A stretch of DNA of 47,386 nt from Chloroflexota bacterium (GTDB lineage: Bacteria; Chloroflexota; UBA11872), in assembly GCA_011523785.1 (NCBI GenBank), contig WTFW01000074.1, positions 1 through 47,386 of the forward strand, read 5' to 3'. Of this stretch, positions 30,041 through 39,118 are shown one piece after another. The stretch's first letter is position 1. Every line of letters starts with the position of its first letter. The position numbers and the translations under genes were made by a program. A model generated the notes under the pieces. It worked only from the letters and a program-made list of their open reading frames with translations, was not told where the DNA came from and ran no database searches.

Positions 30041-30212
30041 AAACGTGTGCAGATGACGCCGTTGTGTACCCGTTTGCACCCGACCACTTTGGGCAAAGCC
30101 TCTGGGTACTCGTCTTTCGCACGTCCCCAAGATTGGAGCCATGGCCGAGCTGATCGACGAGCTTACGCCCGCACAAAACCCACGTTCCACCTTCACCTCG
30201 CTCGCAGCCCTT
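30041..30212 (+). pseudogene. Remnant homologous to the 3' half of pyrK
   Basis: Translated with one frame change near 30135, this stretch matches PyrK residues about 163-223. ADDAVVYPFAPDHF corresponds to TDDG...VPDHF (six codons shorter), LVFRTSPRLE to [10 protein letters not shown], and AMAELIDELTPAQNPRSTF to [19 protein letters not shown]. Spacing at DNA level agrees: GACCAC to CGTCT is 29 nt in both, and the MAEL ATG to CTTCACCTCG is 50 nt in both. The cluster cysteines are not preserved after FTSL. Weaker likeness may extend upstream to about 29850 (a TGG and GGA-rich stretch similar to [10 protein letters not shown]). It has no intact frame or ribosome site. It could be a decayed second pyrK or the ghost of another flavin reductase of this family. 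Confidence 0.62.
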
Positions 30213-30566
30213 GGAGCAGCTGCCCGATTCATCCGCGTTGACGCCGATAGCAGGGCCGTATGCGAGCATGCGGAGCAGTAGTTGCCTTCGACCACACTTG
30301 CCACGCATCGCCAGACGGACCGTTATCGTCCGGACGGAGCTCGTCCATGTACTGGATCGCCAGCCGCCAAATCGCATCGCCAAAGTTTGGACGGGCAGCG
30401 ATTCCCATGATACGTCTGAGCCCGCGGCATCGTTGGCGCTATCAGTGAGATCCATACGCAAGTCATGCCGCTTGACGTCTGATTCTGACCATCAGCTACC
30501 GCTGGTGGTCTGTCTTTTCCCTGACATTTCTACTTTCGCGTCATATCCATGAAAGTGGTCTCACGG
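30213..30566. other. Gene-poor stretch, no recognisable gene
   Basis: This part of the 29.8-30.6 kb gap is less GC-rich than the flanks. The only reading worth noting is a minus-strand frame of 59 codons (ATG 30408 to TGA 30229) containing FGDAIWRLAIQYMDELRPDD and GDAWQVW, which looks protein-like but is not recognised and has no ribosome site. It may be another decayed fragment. I see no RNA gene or repeat here. Confidence 0.3.
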
Positions 30567-30595
30567 TTGCGATTCACTGGCTGTTGTAGCAGAAT
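30567..30595 (+). promoter_or_regulatory. Candidate promoter for the 87-residue gene
   Basis: A -35-like TTGCGA (30567-30572) and a -10-like CAGAAT (30590-30595) are separated by 17 nt, each with four of six consensus matches. The predicted start site near 30602 would give a leader of about 36 nt before ATG 30638. Confidence 0.38.
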
Positions 30596-30637
30596 TATGT
30601 CGTGCATCAACTTGCACTGCGTCCAGGAGGACGATTG

Positions 30638-30901
30638 ATGAAGCTTAAGGAAGTCGTGTCGGGCAGCGAATGGGCAAGCCGCCCGCAGCGCATGCGGCGC
30701 GTGAGCCCGGAAATCAGGGAAATCGTTCGTGCAGCCGGGCGCAGCAAGGCCGGCGAGTGGACGGTTGTCAGCCTGACCGATGACGAAAAGAAGCGGCAGC
30801 CCACGCTGCGCGGTCGAATCCAGGCGGCCGCCGTCCAGGCTGGGTTCAAGGTGAAGTTTGAAATGCGCAACGGCGATCTGGGAGTCCAGAAGGAAAGCTA
30901 G
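30638..30901 (+). CDS. Small basic protein of unknown function
   Basis: ATG 30638 has a perfect AGGAGG (30625-30630) at ideal spacing, so the start is firm; the product is 87 residues. I do not recognise the family. The N-terminal half is rich in Arg, Lys and Ser (SEWASRPQRMRRVSPEIREI). The middle reads AGEWTVVSLTDDEKKRQPTL, and the end RIQAAAVQAGFKVKFEMRNG alternates like a helix followed by two strands. There is no signal peptide, membrane segment or cysteine. The gene is monocistronic: a candidate promoter precedes it and a strong terminator follows 16 nt after the stop. It sits at the border between the decayed zone and the conserved minus-strand run. A nucleic-acid-binding role is possible from charge alone. 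Confidence 0.8.
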   Translation: MKLKEVVSGSEWASRPQRMRRVSPEIREIVRAAGRSKAGEWTVVSLTDDEKKRQPTLRGRIQAAAVQAGFKVKFEMRNGDLGVQKES

Positions 30902-30916
30902 TCGCCAGCGTTTGAC

Positions 30917-30945
30917 GAAAGGCCGCGCCTTTGGCGCGGCCTTTC
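30917..30945 (+). terminator. Strong intrinsic terminator
   Basis: A perfect 13-bp stem, GAAAGGCCGCGCC (30917-30929) with GGCGCGGCCTTTC (30933-30945), has a TTT loop and is followed by GCTTTA. It ends the 87-residue gene and, being symmetrical, could also stop minus-strand transcription from the dehydrogenase pair, whose last stop is at 30976. Confidence 0.85.
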
Positions 30946-30975
30946 GCTTTAGGCGCGAATTATCGACGGATCGAT

Positions 30976-31422
30976 TCAGGCATCCCGCCAGAGTTTGCCC
31001 ATGCCACGCACGCGCGCAAGCCGCGATTCGTCGAACGCGGGCAGTTCAAAACCCACGGGTTGCGGTGGACCGTCAATGCCAAGTGACGCCTGCACGTCAG
31101 GCCTCGTGTAGTACGCGTTGTAAGTCTGCTTCACGAGTTCGGAAAACGACTCGGGATCGGCGCACTCGACCCGCCGAAGTACGTCTACCCGCCGCTCTGA
31201 GTCGAGTTCAACGAACGGTGTTCCACCGGCGATGACTTCGACTGCGCGCAGAGCAGTCAGCACAGGGTGTCGCAACTGCGGTCGTTCTGCGAGGTAGGCG
31301 TCAACCGTCTGCGCCGCGCCCAGCGTCCCGGCCGCCGACAGGTCGCCGTGGGCCGGCACCAATTCGTCCTGAACCATCGTCAGCAGCCCAAGTTCCTCTG
31401 GCGAAAGGATGCGCGGCGTCAT
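30976..31422 (-). CDS. Gluconate 2-dehydrogenase subunit 3 family protein
   Basis: The product has 148 residues with ATG 31422 overlapping the stop of the GMC oxidoreductase gene (ATGA). The family pattern is an N-terminal LSPEELGLLTMVQDELVPA, the stretch TVDAYLAERPQ and the ending QTYNAYYTRPDVQASLG followed by PPQPVGFELPAFDESRL. In studied complexes this small subunit helps fold and secrete the flavoprotein and often carries the Tat signal. Here the N-terminus (MTPRILSP) has no twin-arginine signal, so the pair is probably cytoplasmic. The coupled gene arrangement with the flavoprotein is the classical one, but no cytochrome c subunit follows. Confidence 0.88.
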   Translation of the reverse strand: MTPRILSPEELGLLTMVQDELVPAHGDLSAAGTLGAAQTVDAYLAERPQLRHPVLTALRAVEVIAGGTPFVELDSERRVDVLRRVECADPESFSELVKQTYNAYYTRPDVQASLGIDGPPQPVGFELPAFDESRLARVRGMGKLWRDA

Positions 31423-33035
31423 GCCGCTACCTCTCGATAATTTCGACCTAACCAGTCGGCACAGCGCAGAGCGACGGCCTGAATGGTGCTTGTTGGATTC
31501 ACGGCGGCGGACGTTGTAAATGTGCTGCCGTCAATAACGAACAGATTCGGACACTCGTGCGCCTGGCCCCAACCATTGATCACCGACCGCTCGGGATCGT
31601 CGCCCATGCGGCAGGTTCCCATGAGGTGCCAGCCGGACTCCTGGACCAGCGGGTCCACCAGGATCTCCACGGCACCCGCGGCTTCGAAGAGTTCGCGGGC
31701 ACGCGCAATGCTGAATTCGAGCATGCGTTGTGTGTTCTCTCCAGCGCGATACTCGATCAGCGGGGCCGGAATGCCGTGCGCGTCGGTCAACTCAGGATCC
31801 AGCGTGACCCGATTCTCCGGTTCCGGCAGGTCTTCCAGCATGACGGAAGTCGTCATCGTGTGCGCGTAGCGCGATCGTAATGCCTCGTGGTGCGCACTGC
31901 CCCACGGGACGGGATGCCCAAGGATGCCCCCATTGGCAACCGAGAGCGGTCCGACGCTTCGACTGAGCTGGAGCTCAAACCCTCGCACGAAGCCTCGCGC
32001 CAGGTCGGTTTCGTAAAACTCCTGGCAGTTCATCAGGCCACCAATCGGGCCACGCTGCCCGTTCACGACTTCTTCGAACACACCGCTGACAAATGCAACG
32101 GGATGAAACATCAAATAAGCGCCGACCACGCCGGAATTGTTCGCCAGGCCGTTCGGAAAGCGTGCCGAGGTTGAGTTGAGCAGAAGACGTGGCGTTCCCA
32201 CGCCGTTCGCGGCCATCACAACCACGCCGGCCGTATGGCTACGGCGCACGCCCTGGTCGTCGTAGTAGAGGGCTCCCGTGGCTCGCCCGGCGCGGTCCAC
32301 CGTTATCTGTTCAACGCGGGCGTGTGTGATCAGTTGTACGCCTTGGGCCAGAGCTTTCGGCCAGTACGTCACGTGCGCGCTGGACATGGCCCCAATCGGG
32401 CACCCAATGTCACACGGCCCGCAGCAGTTACAGGGCGACCGGTTCTCGCCAAACGGCTCGGAAATCAGCGCGTTGTCACACGGCCACCAGTGCCAGCCCA
32501 GCTTCTCCAGGCCACGGAGATACGCCTCACACCCGGCGTCAAAGGCCAGGGGCGGCGTCTGCCGCGGACTGCGTGGCGGATTGCCGGGATCGCCCGCCAA
32601 ACCCGATACGCCGACCATCGAATCGTTGAGGTCGTAATAGGGTTCCAGGTCCCAATACGTGAACGGCCAGTCGTCGGCCACGCCGTCCAGCGTGCGTACG
32701 CGAAAGTCGGACGGCCGCATACGCGGAAAGTGCCCGCTCCAGTGCACCGTACTGCCGCCCACCGCGTTGACCATCAGCGGAAAAATCGGCGTCCCGCTGT
32801 TGTTGATGGGGTAGTCCTCGGCCCAGCCGCGCACGTTCGGATCCTTGGCGAACGTTGTCTGCCGGGCGAGCTCGTAGTCGGGTCGGCTGTGCGCGTAGTC
32901 CGAGGGCTCGACCCAGCGGCCTTGCTCCAGGCACGTGACGCGCAATCCCCGGCGCGAAAGCGACCAGGCCGCCGCGGCGCCGGAGGCGCCGGAACCAACA
33001 ATCAGGACATCGGAATCAAGTTCCGGCGCTGCCAT
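31419..33035 (-). CDS. GMC-family FAD oxidoreductase with a cysteine cluster
   Basis: The product has 538 residues from ATG 33035. The FAD-binding loop VGSGASGAAAAWSL is at 13-26, with the adenine-binding Glu at LEQGR, and AVGGSTVHWSG (91-101) is the GMC signature. The C-terminal active-site region has GWHLMGTCRMGDDP and FVIDGSTFTTSAAVNPTSTI. Cysteines 202, 205, 208 and 212 (SPCNCCGPCDIGCPIGA) form a CX2CX2CX3CP pattern. In the FAD-glucose dehydrogenase of Burkholderia, three cysteines with the spacing of 202, 208 and 212 hold a [3Fe-4S] cluster. It probably oxidises an alcohol, sugar or polyol and passes electrons through the cluster. The substrate cannot be told. It is coupled to the subunit 3 gene; LiaF-like and reductase genes lie upstream. 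Confidence 0.9.
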   Translation of the reverse strand: MAAPELDSDVLIVGSGASGAAAAWSLSRRGLRVTCLEQGRWVEPSDYAHSRPDYELARQTTFAKDPNVRGWAEDYPINNSGTPIFPLMVNAVGGSTVHWSGHFPRMRPSDFRVRTLDGVADDWPFTYWDLEPYYDLNDSMVGVSGLAGDPGNPPRSPRQTPPLAFDAGCEAYLRGLEKLGWHWWPCDNALISEPFGENRSPCNCCGPCDIGCPIGAMSSAHVTYWPKALAQGVQLITHARVEQITVDRAGRATGALYYDDQGVRRSHTAGVVVMAANGVGTPRLLLNSTSARFPNGLANNSGVVGAYLMFHPVAFVSGVFEEVVNGQRGPIGGLMNCQEFYETDLARGFVRGFELQLSRSVGPLSVANGGILGHPVPWGSAHHEALRSRYAHTMTTSVMLEDLPEPENRVTLDPELTDAHGIPAPLIEYRAGENTQRMLEFSIARARELFEAAGAVEILVDPLVQESGWHLMGTCRMGDDPERSVINGWGQAHECPNLFVIDGSTFTTSAAVNPTSTIQAVALRCADWLGRNYREVAA

Positions 33036-33089
33036 CGCATCGTCATCCAGGCTCGATCGCTTGCAGCATACGAGCCGGGCGTCCGCGCG

Positions 33090-33764
33090 TCAGTCCTTGA
33101 TCGTCAGCCCGCCGAACAGGACGGTGCCTCGGATGCTGACCGTCGCCTCGTCCTCGGCGCCCACGTCATCGCGTTTGTCGTCAACGCCCCCAAACAGGGC
33201 CACAACGTCGTTGTGGACAGTCCAGTCCTCGGGTACCCGCAGTTCCACGCCGCCGAACATGCAGGTCACGTCGATGACCGCCGGCGGCCGCTCGACGCGG
33301 GCCCTTCGCAGGTCGTATTCCGCCCCGCCGAAGAGCGTCGTGGTCTGCAAGCCGGTGAACGATCCATCCACTTCGTCATTCACGCTGTTGAACACCGCCA
33401 CGTGATTCAACCCGCCACCGGACCGGCCGGCTGCCCCACCGCCACCGAGTGACGCCCGTGTGGCGATAAGCAGCACGCCTGCGACGATGATGAGCACCGG
33501 CCATACGGCCCCGCGAACGACGTCCGGAACTTCGTCGAGCACCGAAAGCTGAACGGCGATCCCCAGGGCGATCAGAATCCAGGGACCTATCGACCCGCGA
33601 AATCCACTACGAGCCAGCGCCCAAAGACCCAGGACGACAAGCAGCGATGGCGCGTATTCCCAGGGGCTGAAGTCGCCGAGTCCCAGGTTGCCAAGGAGCA
33701 GCAGCACCCCCACCGCCACCACAATCAGGCCGACCAGAACCCGACTCGAACCGCCGATGCTCAT
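33090..33764 (-). CDS. LiaF-like membrane protein
   Basis: The product has 224 residues from ATG 33764. Residues 8-107 hold four hydrophobic segments with the LiaI/DUF5668-type repeat (VGLIVVAVGVLLLLGNLGL and later AVWPVLIIVAGVLLIATRA). The C-terminal part, from about 120, is the beta-strand-rich LiaF C-terminal region in which FGG triplets recur (LFGGAEYDL, MFGGVELRVPEDW, LFGGVDD, LFGGLTI). In Firmicutes LiaF restrains the LiaRS cell-envelope stress system; in other phyla the fold is common but its job is unknown. No LiaR/LiaS-like genes are visible in the window. The gene stands alone between the aldo/keto reductase and the GMC gene on the same strand. Confidence 0.82.
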   Translation of the reverse strand: MSIGGSSRVLVGLIVVAVGVLLLLGNLGLGDFSPWEYAPSLLVVLGLWALARSGFRGSIGPWILIALGIAVQLSVLDEVPDVVRGAVWPVLIIVAGVLLIATRASLGGGGAAGRSGGGLNHVAVFNSVNDEVDGSFTGLQTTTLFGGAEYDLRRARVERPPAVIDVTCMFGGVELRVPEDWTVHNDVVALFGGVDDKRDDVGAEDEATVSIRGTVLFGGLTIKD

Positions 33765-33840
33765 CGGCCCCTCCGCCAGCGCTCAGTGTCGCCCCGCCGC
33801 AATGCCCGGCATCCGGATGTAGTCAAGGATGGGTTCGGAT

Positions 33841-34812
33841 TCAATTCCATCGGTGCGTTTCCGGATCGATGGACGACGACGGGACCGATTCCAGTTCTTC
33901 CCAGAGTTCGTCGGGAATCTCGAACGCGGCCAAAACCAGCGTCTTCTCAATGCGCTCTGGCCGGCTGGCGCCCACGATCGTCGAGACTATCCGCGGATCC
34001 TTCAGCGAAAACTGCAGCGCGGCCGCCGCTAGCGGAATCCCGTAGCGATCACAGATGGCTTGCAGGCGCCGCGCACGCGCCACCATCTCGGACGACGCGG
34101 CCTGGTAGGCATACCGCGGATACGACGCCGGTCCTCGCGACAGGATGCCGCTCCCGTAGGGCGCCGCGTTCAGCACGGCTACGTTGCGCATGGCCGCAAT
34201 CTCCAGCAGCGGCTCGGCCGAGCGGTTCAGCAACGTGTAACGGTTGTGCGTGACGACCACCTCGAAGCAGCCGGTCTCGACGTAGCGGATTTCCTGGTCG
34301 ATCGGGCCGCCGGCAATGCCCAGGTGTTCGATCAGCCCTTCCGCCTTCAAGTCGAGCAGCACCTCCAGCGGGCCGCCGGGCGCGGTGATGGCGTCAAAGG
34401 TCGAGTGCTCCGGATCGTGCAGGTGCAGGAGTTGCAGACGATCCAGGCCCAGCAGGTCCAGGCTCCGCTCAACCGAACGGCGCATCTGCGCCCCGCTGAA
34501 GTCGCCGGTCGTCAGGTCGCGGTCGGCCTTGGTTCCCAAAACGTAGCCATCGGGAATCCCGCCATGCTCGCGAAGCACGATGCCGATACGCCGCTCGCTT
34601 TCGCCGTCGCCATAGGACGCCGCGGTATCGATGAAGTTGATCGAACTCTCCAGCGTTTCCCGCACGGCCGCCAGCGCGTCCTTCTCCGCCACCGAGTAGG
34701 CAAAGGTCTCGGGCATGTCCCCAAGCGCCGCGGTGCCGATGCACAACGGCGTGACCCGCAGACCGGTCGTGCCCAGCGTGCGCAGCGAGAAATAGTCGCC
34801 GGGCGCCGACAT
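33841..34812 (-). CDS. Aldo/keto reductase
   Basis: The product has 323 residues from ATG 34812. It has the AKR barrel with the catalytic tetrad Asp62, Tyr67 (IDTAASYGDGESE), Lys95 (VLGTKAD) and a histidine in LLHLHDPEH (130 or 132). The NADP-binding end reads IVSTIVGASRPERIEKTL. The N-terminal RTLGTTGLRVTPLCIGTAALG, and the HDPE element, recall the L-fucose/D-threo-aldose dehydrogenase and pyridoxal dehydrogenase branch, so sugar oxidation is a fair guess. The start shares one base with the stop of the 84-residue gene upstream (TAATG), so it is probably translated by coupling. Confidence 0.9.
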   Translation of the reverse strand: MSAPGDYFSLRTLGTTGLRVTPLCIGTAALGDMPETFAYSVAEKDALAAVRETLESSINFIDTAASYGDGESERRIGIVLREHGGIPDGYVLGTKADRDLTTGDFSGAQMRRSVERSLDLLGLDRLQLLHLHDPEHSTFDAITAPGGPLEVLLDLKAEGLIEHLGIAGGPIDQEIRYVETGCFEVVVTHNRYTLLNRSAEPLLEIAAMRNVAVLNAAPYGSGILSRGPASYPRYAYQAASSEMVARARRLQAICDRYGIPLAAAALQFSLKDPRIVSTIVGASRPERIEKTLVLAAFEIPDELWEELESVPSSSIDPETHRWN

Positions 34813-35052
34813 TACGGCGGACCCGGAATAGGCGAACGCGAATCGCGGTCGGCTCGACGGCGCTCGCGCCCGGGCGTCGTCCGGCGACCCTCGATAACTT
34901 CCATCGCAATCAACACCGTCGTATACGCCTCGCTAGCCACGCGGCCGTCATCTCCGGCGAACGACGACGGCAATCGCGAGTAGTCGCCGGCGGACATCTG
35001 ATCGATACGCCGCCGCAGCCAGCTTCGCAGACGTTCCCAGGACTCGCCAGCA

Positions 35053-35066
<14 letters not shown>
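34812..35066 (-). CDS. Small hypothetical protein between the nucleotidyltransferase and aldo/keto reductase genes
   Basis: The product has 84 residues. ATG 35066 overlaps the end of the nucleotidyltransferase gene by 14 nt and its stop overlaps the aldo/keto reductase start by one base, so the position speaks for a real gene. I do not recognise the sequence. The first half reads as helices (SWERLRSWLRRRIDQMSAGD) and the middle as VASEAYTTVLIAMEVIEGRR. The last 20 residues are Arg- and Pro-rich and disordered-looking. No metal site or signal is visible. It could be a linker frame kept open by chance, but the coupling on both sides argues against that. Confidence 0.5.
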
Positions 35067-36450
<1,384 letters not shown>

Positions 36451-36472
36451 GAGATATGAGACGTCGCCCGGT

Positions 36473-39115
36473 TTAGGCGGTGCGCGAGATTGGCCAGTGC
36501 CGGCGCCGCAGCGCGCCAGGCGCCGCACGCAGCGATGTTACACGCTCGCGTAGCCGGTCCCGAATCTCACGCGGACCTCCAACCAGGCGCCGCACCCCGA
36601 TATCGGCCACAAAGGCCAGCAGGGCGATCGTGAGCCACTGCGCCCAGCCAAGCTGGGTTCCGCCGTCGCCGCGCAGTGCCAGCGCGGTCAGATCGCCGCT
36701 GGACTCAACGGTCACGCCGCCCGTCAACTCGGCTGCACGCCTCAGCACGCGGTGATCCGGCGCGATGTGGCCAACTTCCGCCCCCACCGGAACCACGAGG
36801 CCCGATGTCGCCGCGCGCTCCTCACCAGCGCCGTCACGCTGGGACACCAGCACCTCGTACACCCCGGCGGGCAATCCCTCCAGGCTGCCCTCGTAGCGGC
36901 CGGGCCCTACCTGCTCGACGGTTAGGGACTGGCGGGTACCCTGCGGGCCTACGAGGGTCACACGCGTCTCGAGTTGGTTCAGAAACCGCCCGGATGCATC
37001 CACCGCGTCGACCTCGATCACCGCAACGCCATCCGCGTGGGTCGCCTGGATTCGAGGGCTGTCGCCGACACCACCCGTCAACGGGCTGACCCACTGAACC
37101 GCCTGGCGCAGGAACGGGGCAAAGCCGTCCCAGCCAAGCCAAATGTCCGCCCAGTCGGTGCCCGCGTCCGACGTCCAGGCAATAGCGCGACCCCGCCCGT
37201 ATTGCCATTGCGCCAGGATCGGATCGTTGTTGTCGGAAGTCAGCACGACTTCGGCCGTGGGCTTGGCTCGGGTCCGAACGTAGCCGCGCAGGTCAGGAAG
37301 TTCCTGCCCCGCCAGGCTGCCGGTGAACACCGGGCTCGGCGCGTCCATCCGCGGCTGAAATTCGCGTTCCACCACCGCGAACTCGCCCGCCGTCAGCGTT
37401 TCCTGCGTCAAGACACGCGGAATCGAGCGCGGGTCCGGGACGAAGTAATAGCGGCCGTTTCCGACTCGCGCGATGCGCTCCAGCAATTCCTGGTCGGACT
37501 GCTGACCGACCGCGATCGCCGACACCGTGATGTCTCGCCGACGCAACGAGCGCGTCAGCCCGTCGAAGTCGCCGTAGTGGGCACGTCCGTCGGTTAGCAG
37601 CACCACGTGCTTGACCGACGCGCTGACCTGGTCCAGGCGGGAGCGCGCGAAGAACATCGCCCGTGCCAGATCGGTGGATGTCCCCATCTGAATCCCGCGG
37701 ATGCGGTTGATTGCCGCCCCTACATCCGCCGCCGAGGTCAGTTCGCGTGGCGGCACCACCCACTGCGAGTCGATGTCGAACGTCATCACGCCCAGGATGT
37801 CGCCCTCTTCCAGCAGGTCCACCGCGTCCACCGCCGCCTCGATTGCCATGTCGATCTTGGCCGCCCCCTCGCTTGCGCCCTCGGCCATGCTCGACGACCG
37901 GTCGATGACCAGCACCAGGGCCAGGCGCGGCTCCGGCGTCTCCTCGGTCGGGTCCGACCACACCGGCAAGGCCTCATCCAGGGCGGTTCCCTGGTAGTCG
38001 CCGGCGGCAAAGCTGTCGGGACCCCCCAAAACCACCAGTCCGCGACCGCCCGCCACGTGCGCGCGCAACGCATCAAGCGCGTCGGGTTCGAACGCTTCGG
38101 CCGGCACATTGGATAGCACGACCGCCTCGAACTGCGTGAGATCGACACCCCCAAGCGCGCCGGGGGCGACATCCCGCACCTCAAAGTCCGCGGCCCGCAA
38201 CGCCGCCCGGACCTGGGACGTCTCGCCGATCGTGAGCACTCGACCGGGCTCGGCCACGCGTACGAACGCCTCGGCCACGTTGTTGGCCAGCCTCGGGTCG
38301 GCGTCCTCGAGAAGCTCGGCCCGCAATCGGTGAAACCCAGGGGCAAGGCCTCCCAACTCCACCCCGTACGTGCGCGTTCCGGAGTCGACGACAATCGGCC
38401 CGTCGCTGATCAGGCGCGCACCGTCCCAGAGACGCAGGCGCGCCGTAGTGCGCCGCTGTGAGGCGATTCGAACGCGCGCCTGCACTGCCGTGGCGCTGTG
38501 GATGATGTCCGGGACCTCAACCGCCTGCACCACAAGGTCGGCGCCGCGAGTGGCCGCGGCCGGGATGACCGATATCGGCACGCCCCGCGCGGCAGCCGTC
38601 TGAACAGCCGACTCCAGCCCGGGTCCAGCGCCCGCGCCGTCGGAAATCAGCACCAGTTGCCCGCCCGCGTCGGGGTCGAGCAGGCCCAGCGCGGTCAGAA
38701 TCCCCGCCTCGTAGTTGCTGTCGTGTCCCGCTAGGCCGGAGCGCAAGGGCGGGGCTTCCTCCAGGCGCTGCGGCGCGGCCAACACCGCGGTGCTGGCGCC
38801 AAACTGCACGGCCCCCACCGGCGCGTCCGCCCCAAACGCGTGAACGAAGGCGTCGATGATCCCGTGGGCATTCGCGCGCTCGGCCAGCAGCATGCTGTCG
38901 GACGTATCCACGACAAACACCGTGGCCGGGCGCGTATCTCGTCCAACCGCGAATCCGGCCAGGGCCAGAACCATTGCGGTCAGGCCAATCAACCTCAGCA
39001 GGGTCGCCAGTCCCAGCCGAATCCGGGAGAGACGCGTGACGCTGAGCGACGTCACCCAAATGGCGACCGGCAACGCTGCCAGCAGAACGAGCACCCAGGG
39101 ACGTTCCAGGACCAC
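36473..39115 (-). CDS. Large membrane protein with two VWA domains and a glutamine-amidotransferase-like domain
   Basis: The product has 880 residues from GTG 39115, 3 nt after the upstream stop. Two N-terminal membrane helices (7-25, 36-58) are followed by a first VWA domain with MIDAS DTSDS (70-74). Next come a beta-rich CARDB-like stretch (about 190-285) and a GATase1-like fold (290-385, with VVLSNVPAE and GLVVLGGPDSF). A second VWA domain has MIDAS DRSSS (405-409) and LLTDGRAHYGD. A long beta-rich region follows, then one helix near the C-terminus (about 835-850). This layout is known from uncharacterised proteins next to MoxR and DUF58 genes. It should face the outside of the membrane and bind divalent metal and a partner. 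Its function is unknown. Confidence 0.85.
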   Translation of the reverse strand: MVLERPWVLVLLAALPVAIWVTSLSVTRLSRIRLGLATLLRLIGLTAMVLALAGFAVGRDTRPATVFVVDTSDSMLLAERANAHGIIDAFVHAFGADAPVGAVQFGASTAVLAAPQRLEEAPPLRSGLAGHDSNYEAGILTALGLLDPDAGGQLVLISDGAGAGPGLESAVQTAAARGVPISVIPAAATRGADLVVQAVEVPDIIHSATAVQARVRIASQRRTTARLRLWDGARLISDGPIVVDSGTRTYGVELGGLAPGFHRLRAELLEDADPRLANNVAEAFVRVAEPGRVLTIGETSQVRAALRAADFEVRDVAPGALGGVDLTQFEAVVLSNVPAEAFEPDALDALRAHVAGGRGLVVLGGPDSFAAGDYQGTALDEALPVWSDPTEETPEPRLALVLVIDRSSSMAEGASEGAAKIDMAIEAAVDAVDLLEEGDILGVMTFDIDSQWVVPPRELTSAADVGAAINRIRGIQMGTSTDLARAMFFARSRLDQVSASVKHVVLLTDGRAHYGDFDGLTRSLRRRDITVSAIAVGQQSDQELLERIARVGNGRYYFVPDPRSIPRVLTQETLTAGEFAVVEREFQPRMDAPSPVFTGSLAGQELPDLRGYVRTRAKPTAEVVLTSDNNDPILAQWQYGRGRAIAWTSDAGTDWADIWLGWDGFAPFLRQAVQWVSPLTGGVGDSPRIQATHADGVAVIEVDAVDASGRFLNQLETRVTLVGPQGTRQSLTVEQVGPGRYEGSLEGLPAGVYEVLVSQRDGAGEERAATSGLVVPVGAEVGHIAPDHRVLRRAAELTGGVTVESSGDLTALALRGDGGTQLGWAQWLTIALLAFVADIGVRRLVGGPREIRDRLRERVTSLRAAPGALRRRHWPISRTA

Positions 39116-39118
39116 GGG

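Noticed and set aside
29834-30304. Minus-strand open frame of 156 codons in the gene-poor zone
   Set aside because: Composition is Arg/Ser/Ala-rich without a pattern, and the opposite strand shows the pyrK-like remnant in part of it.
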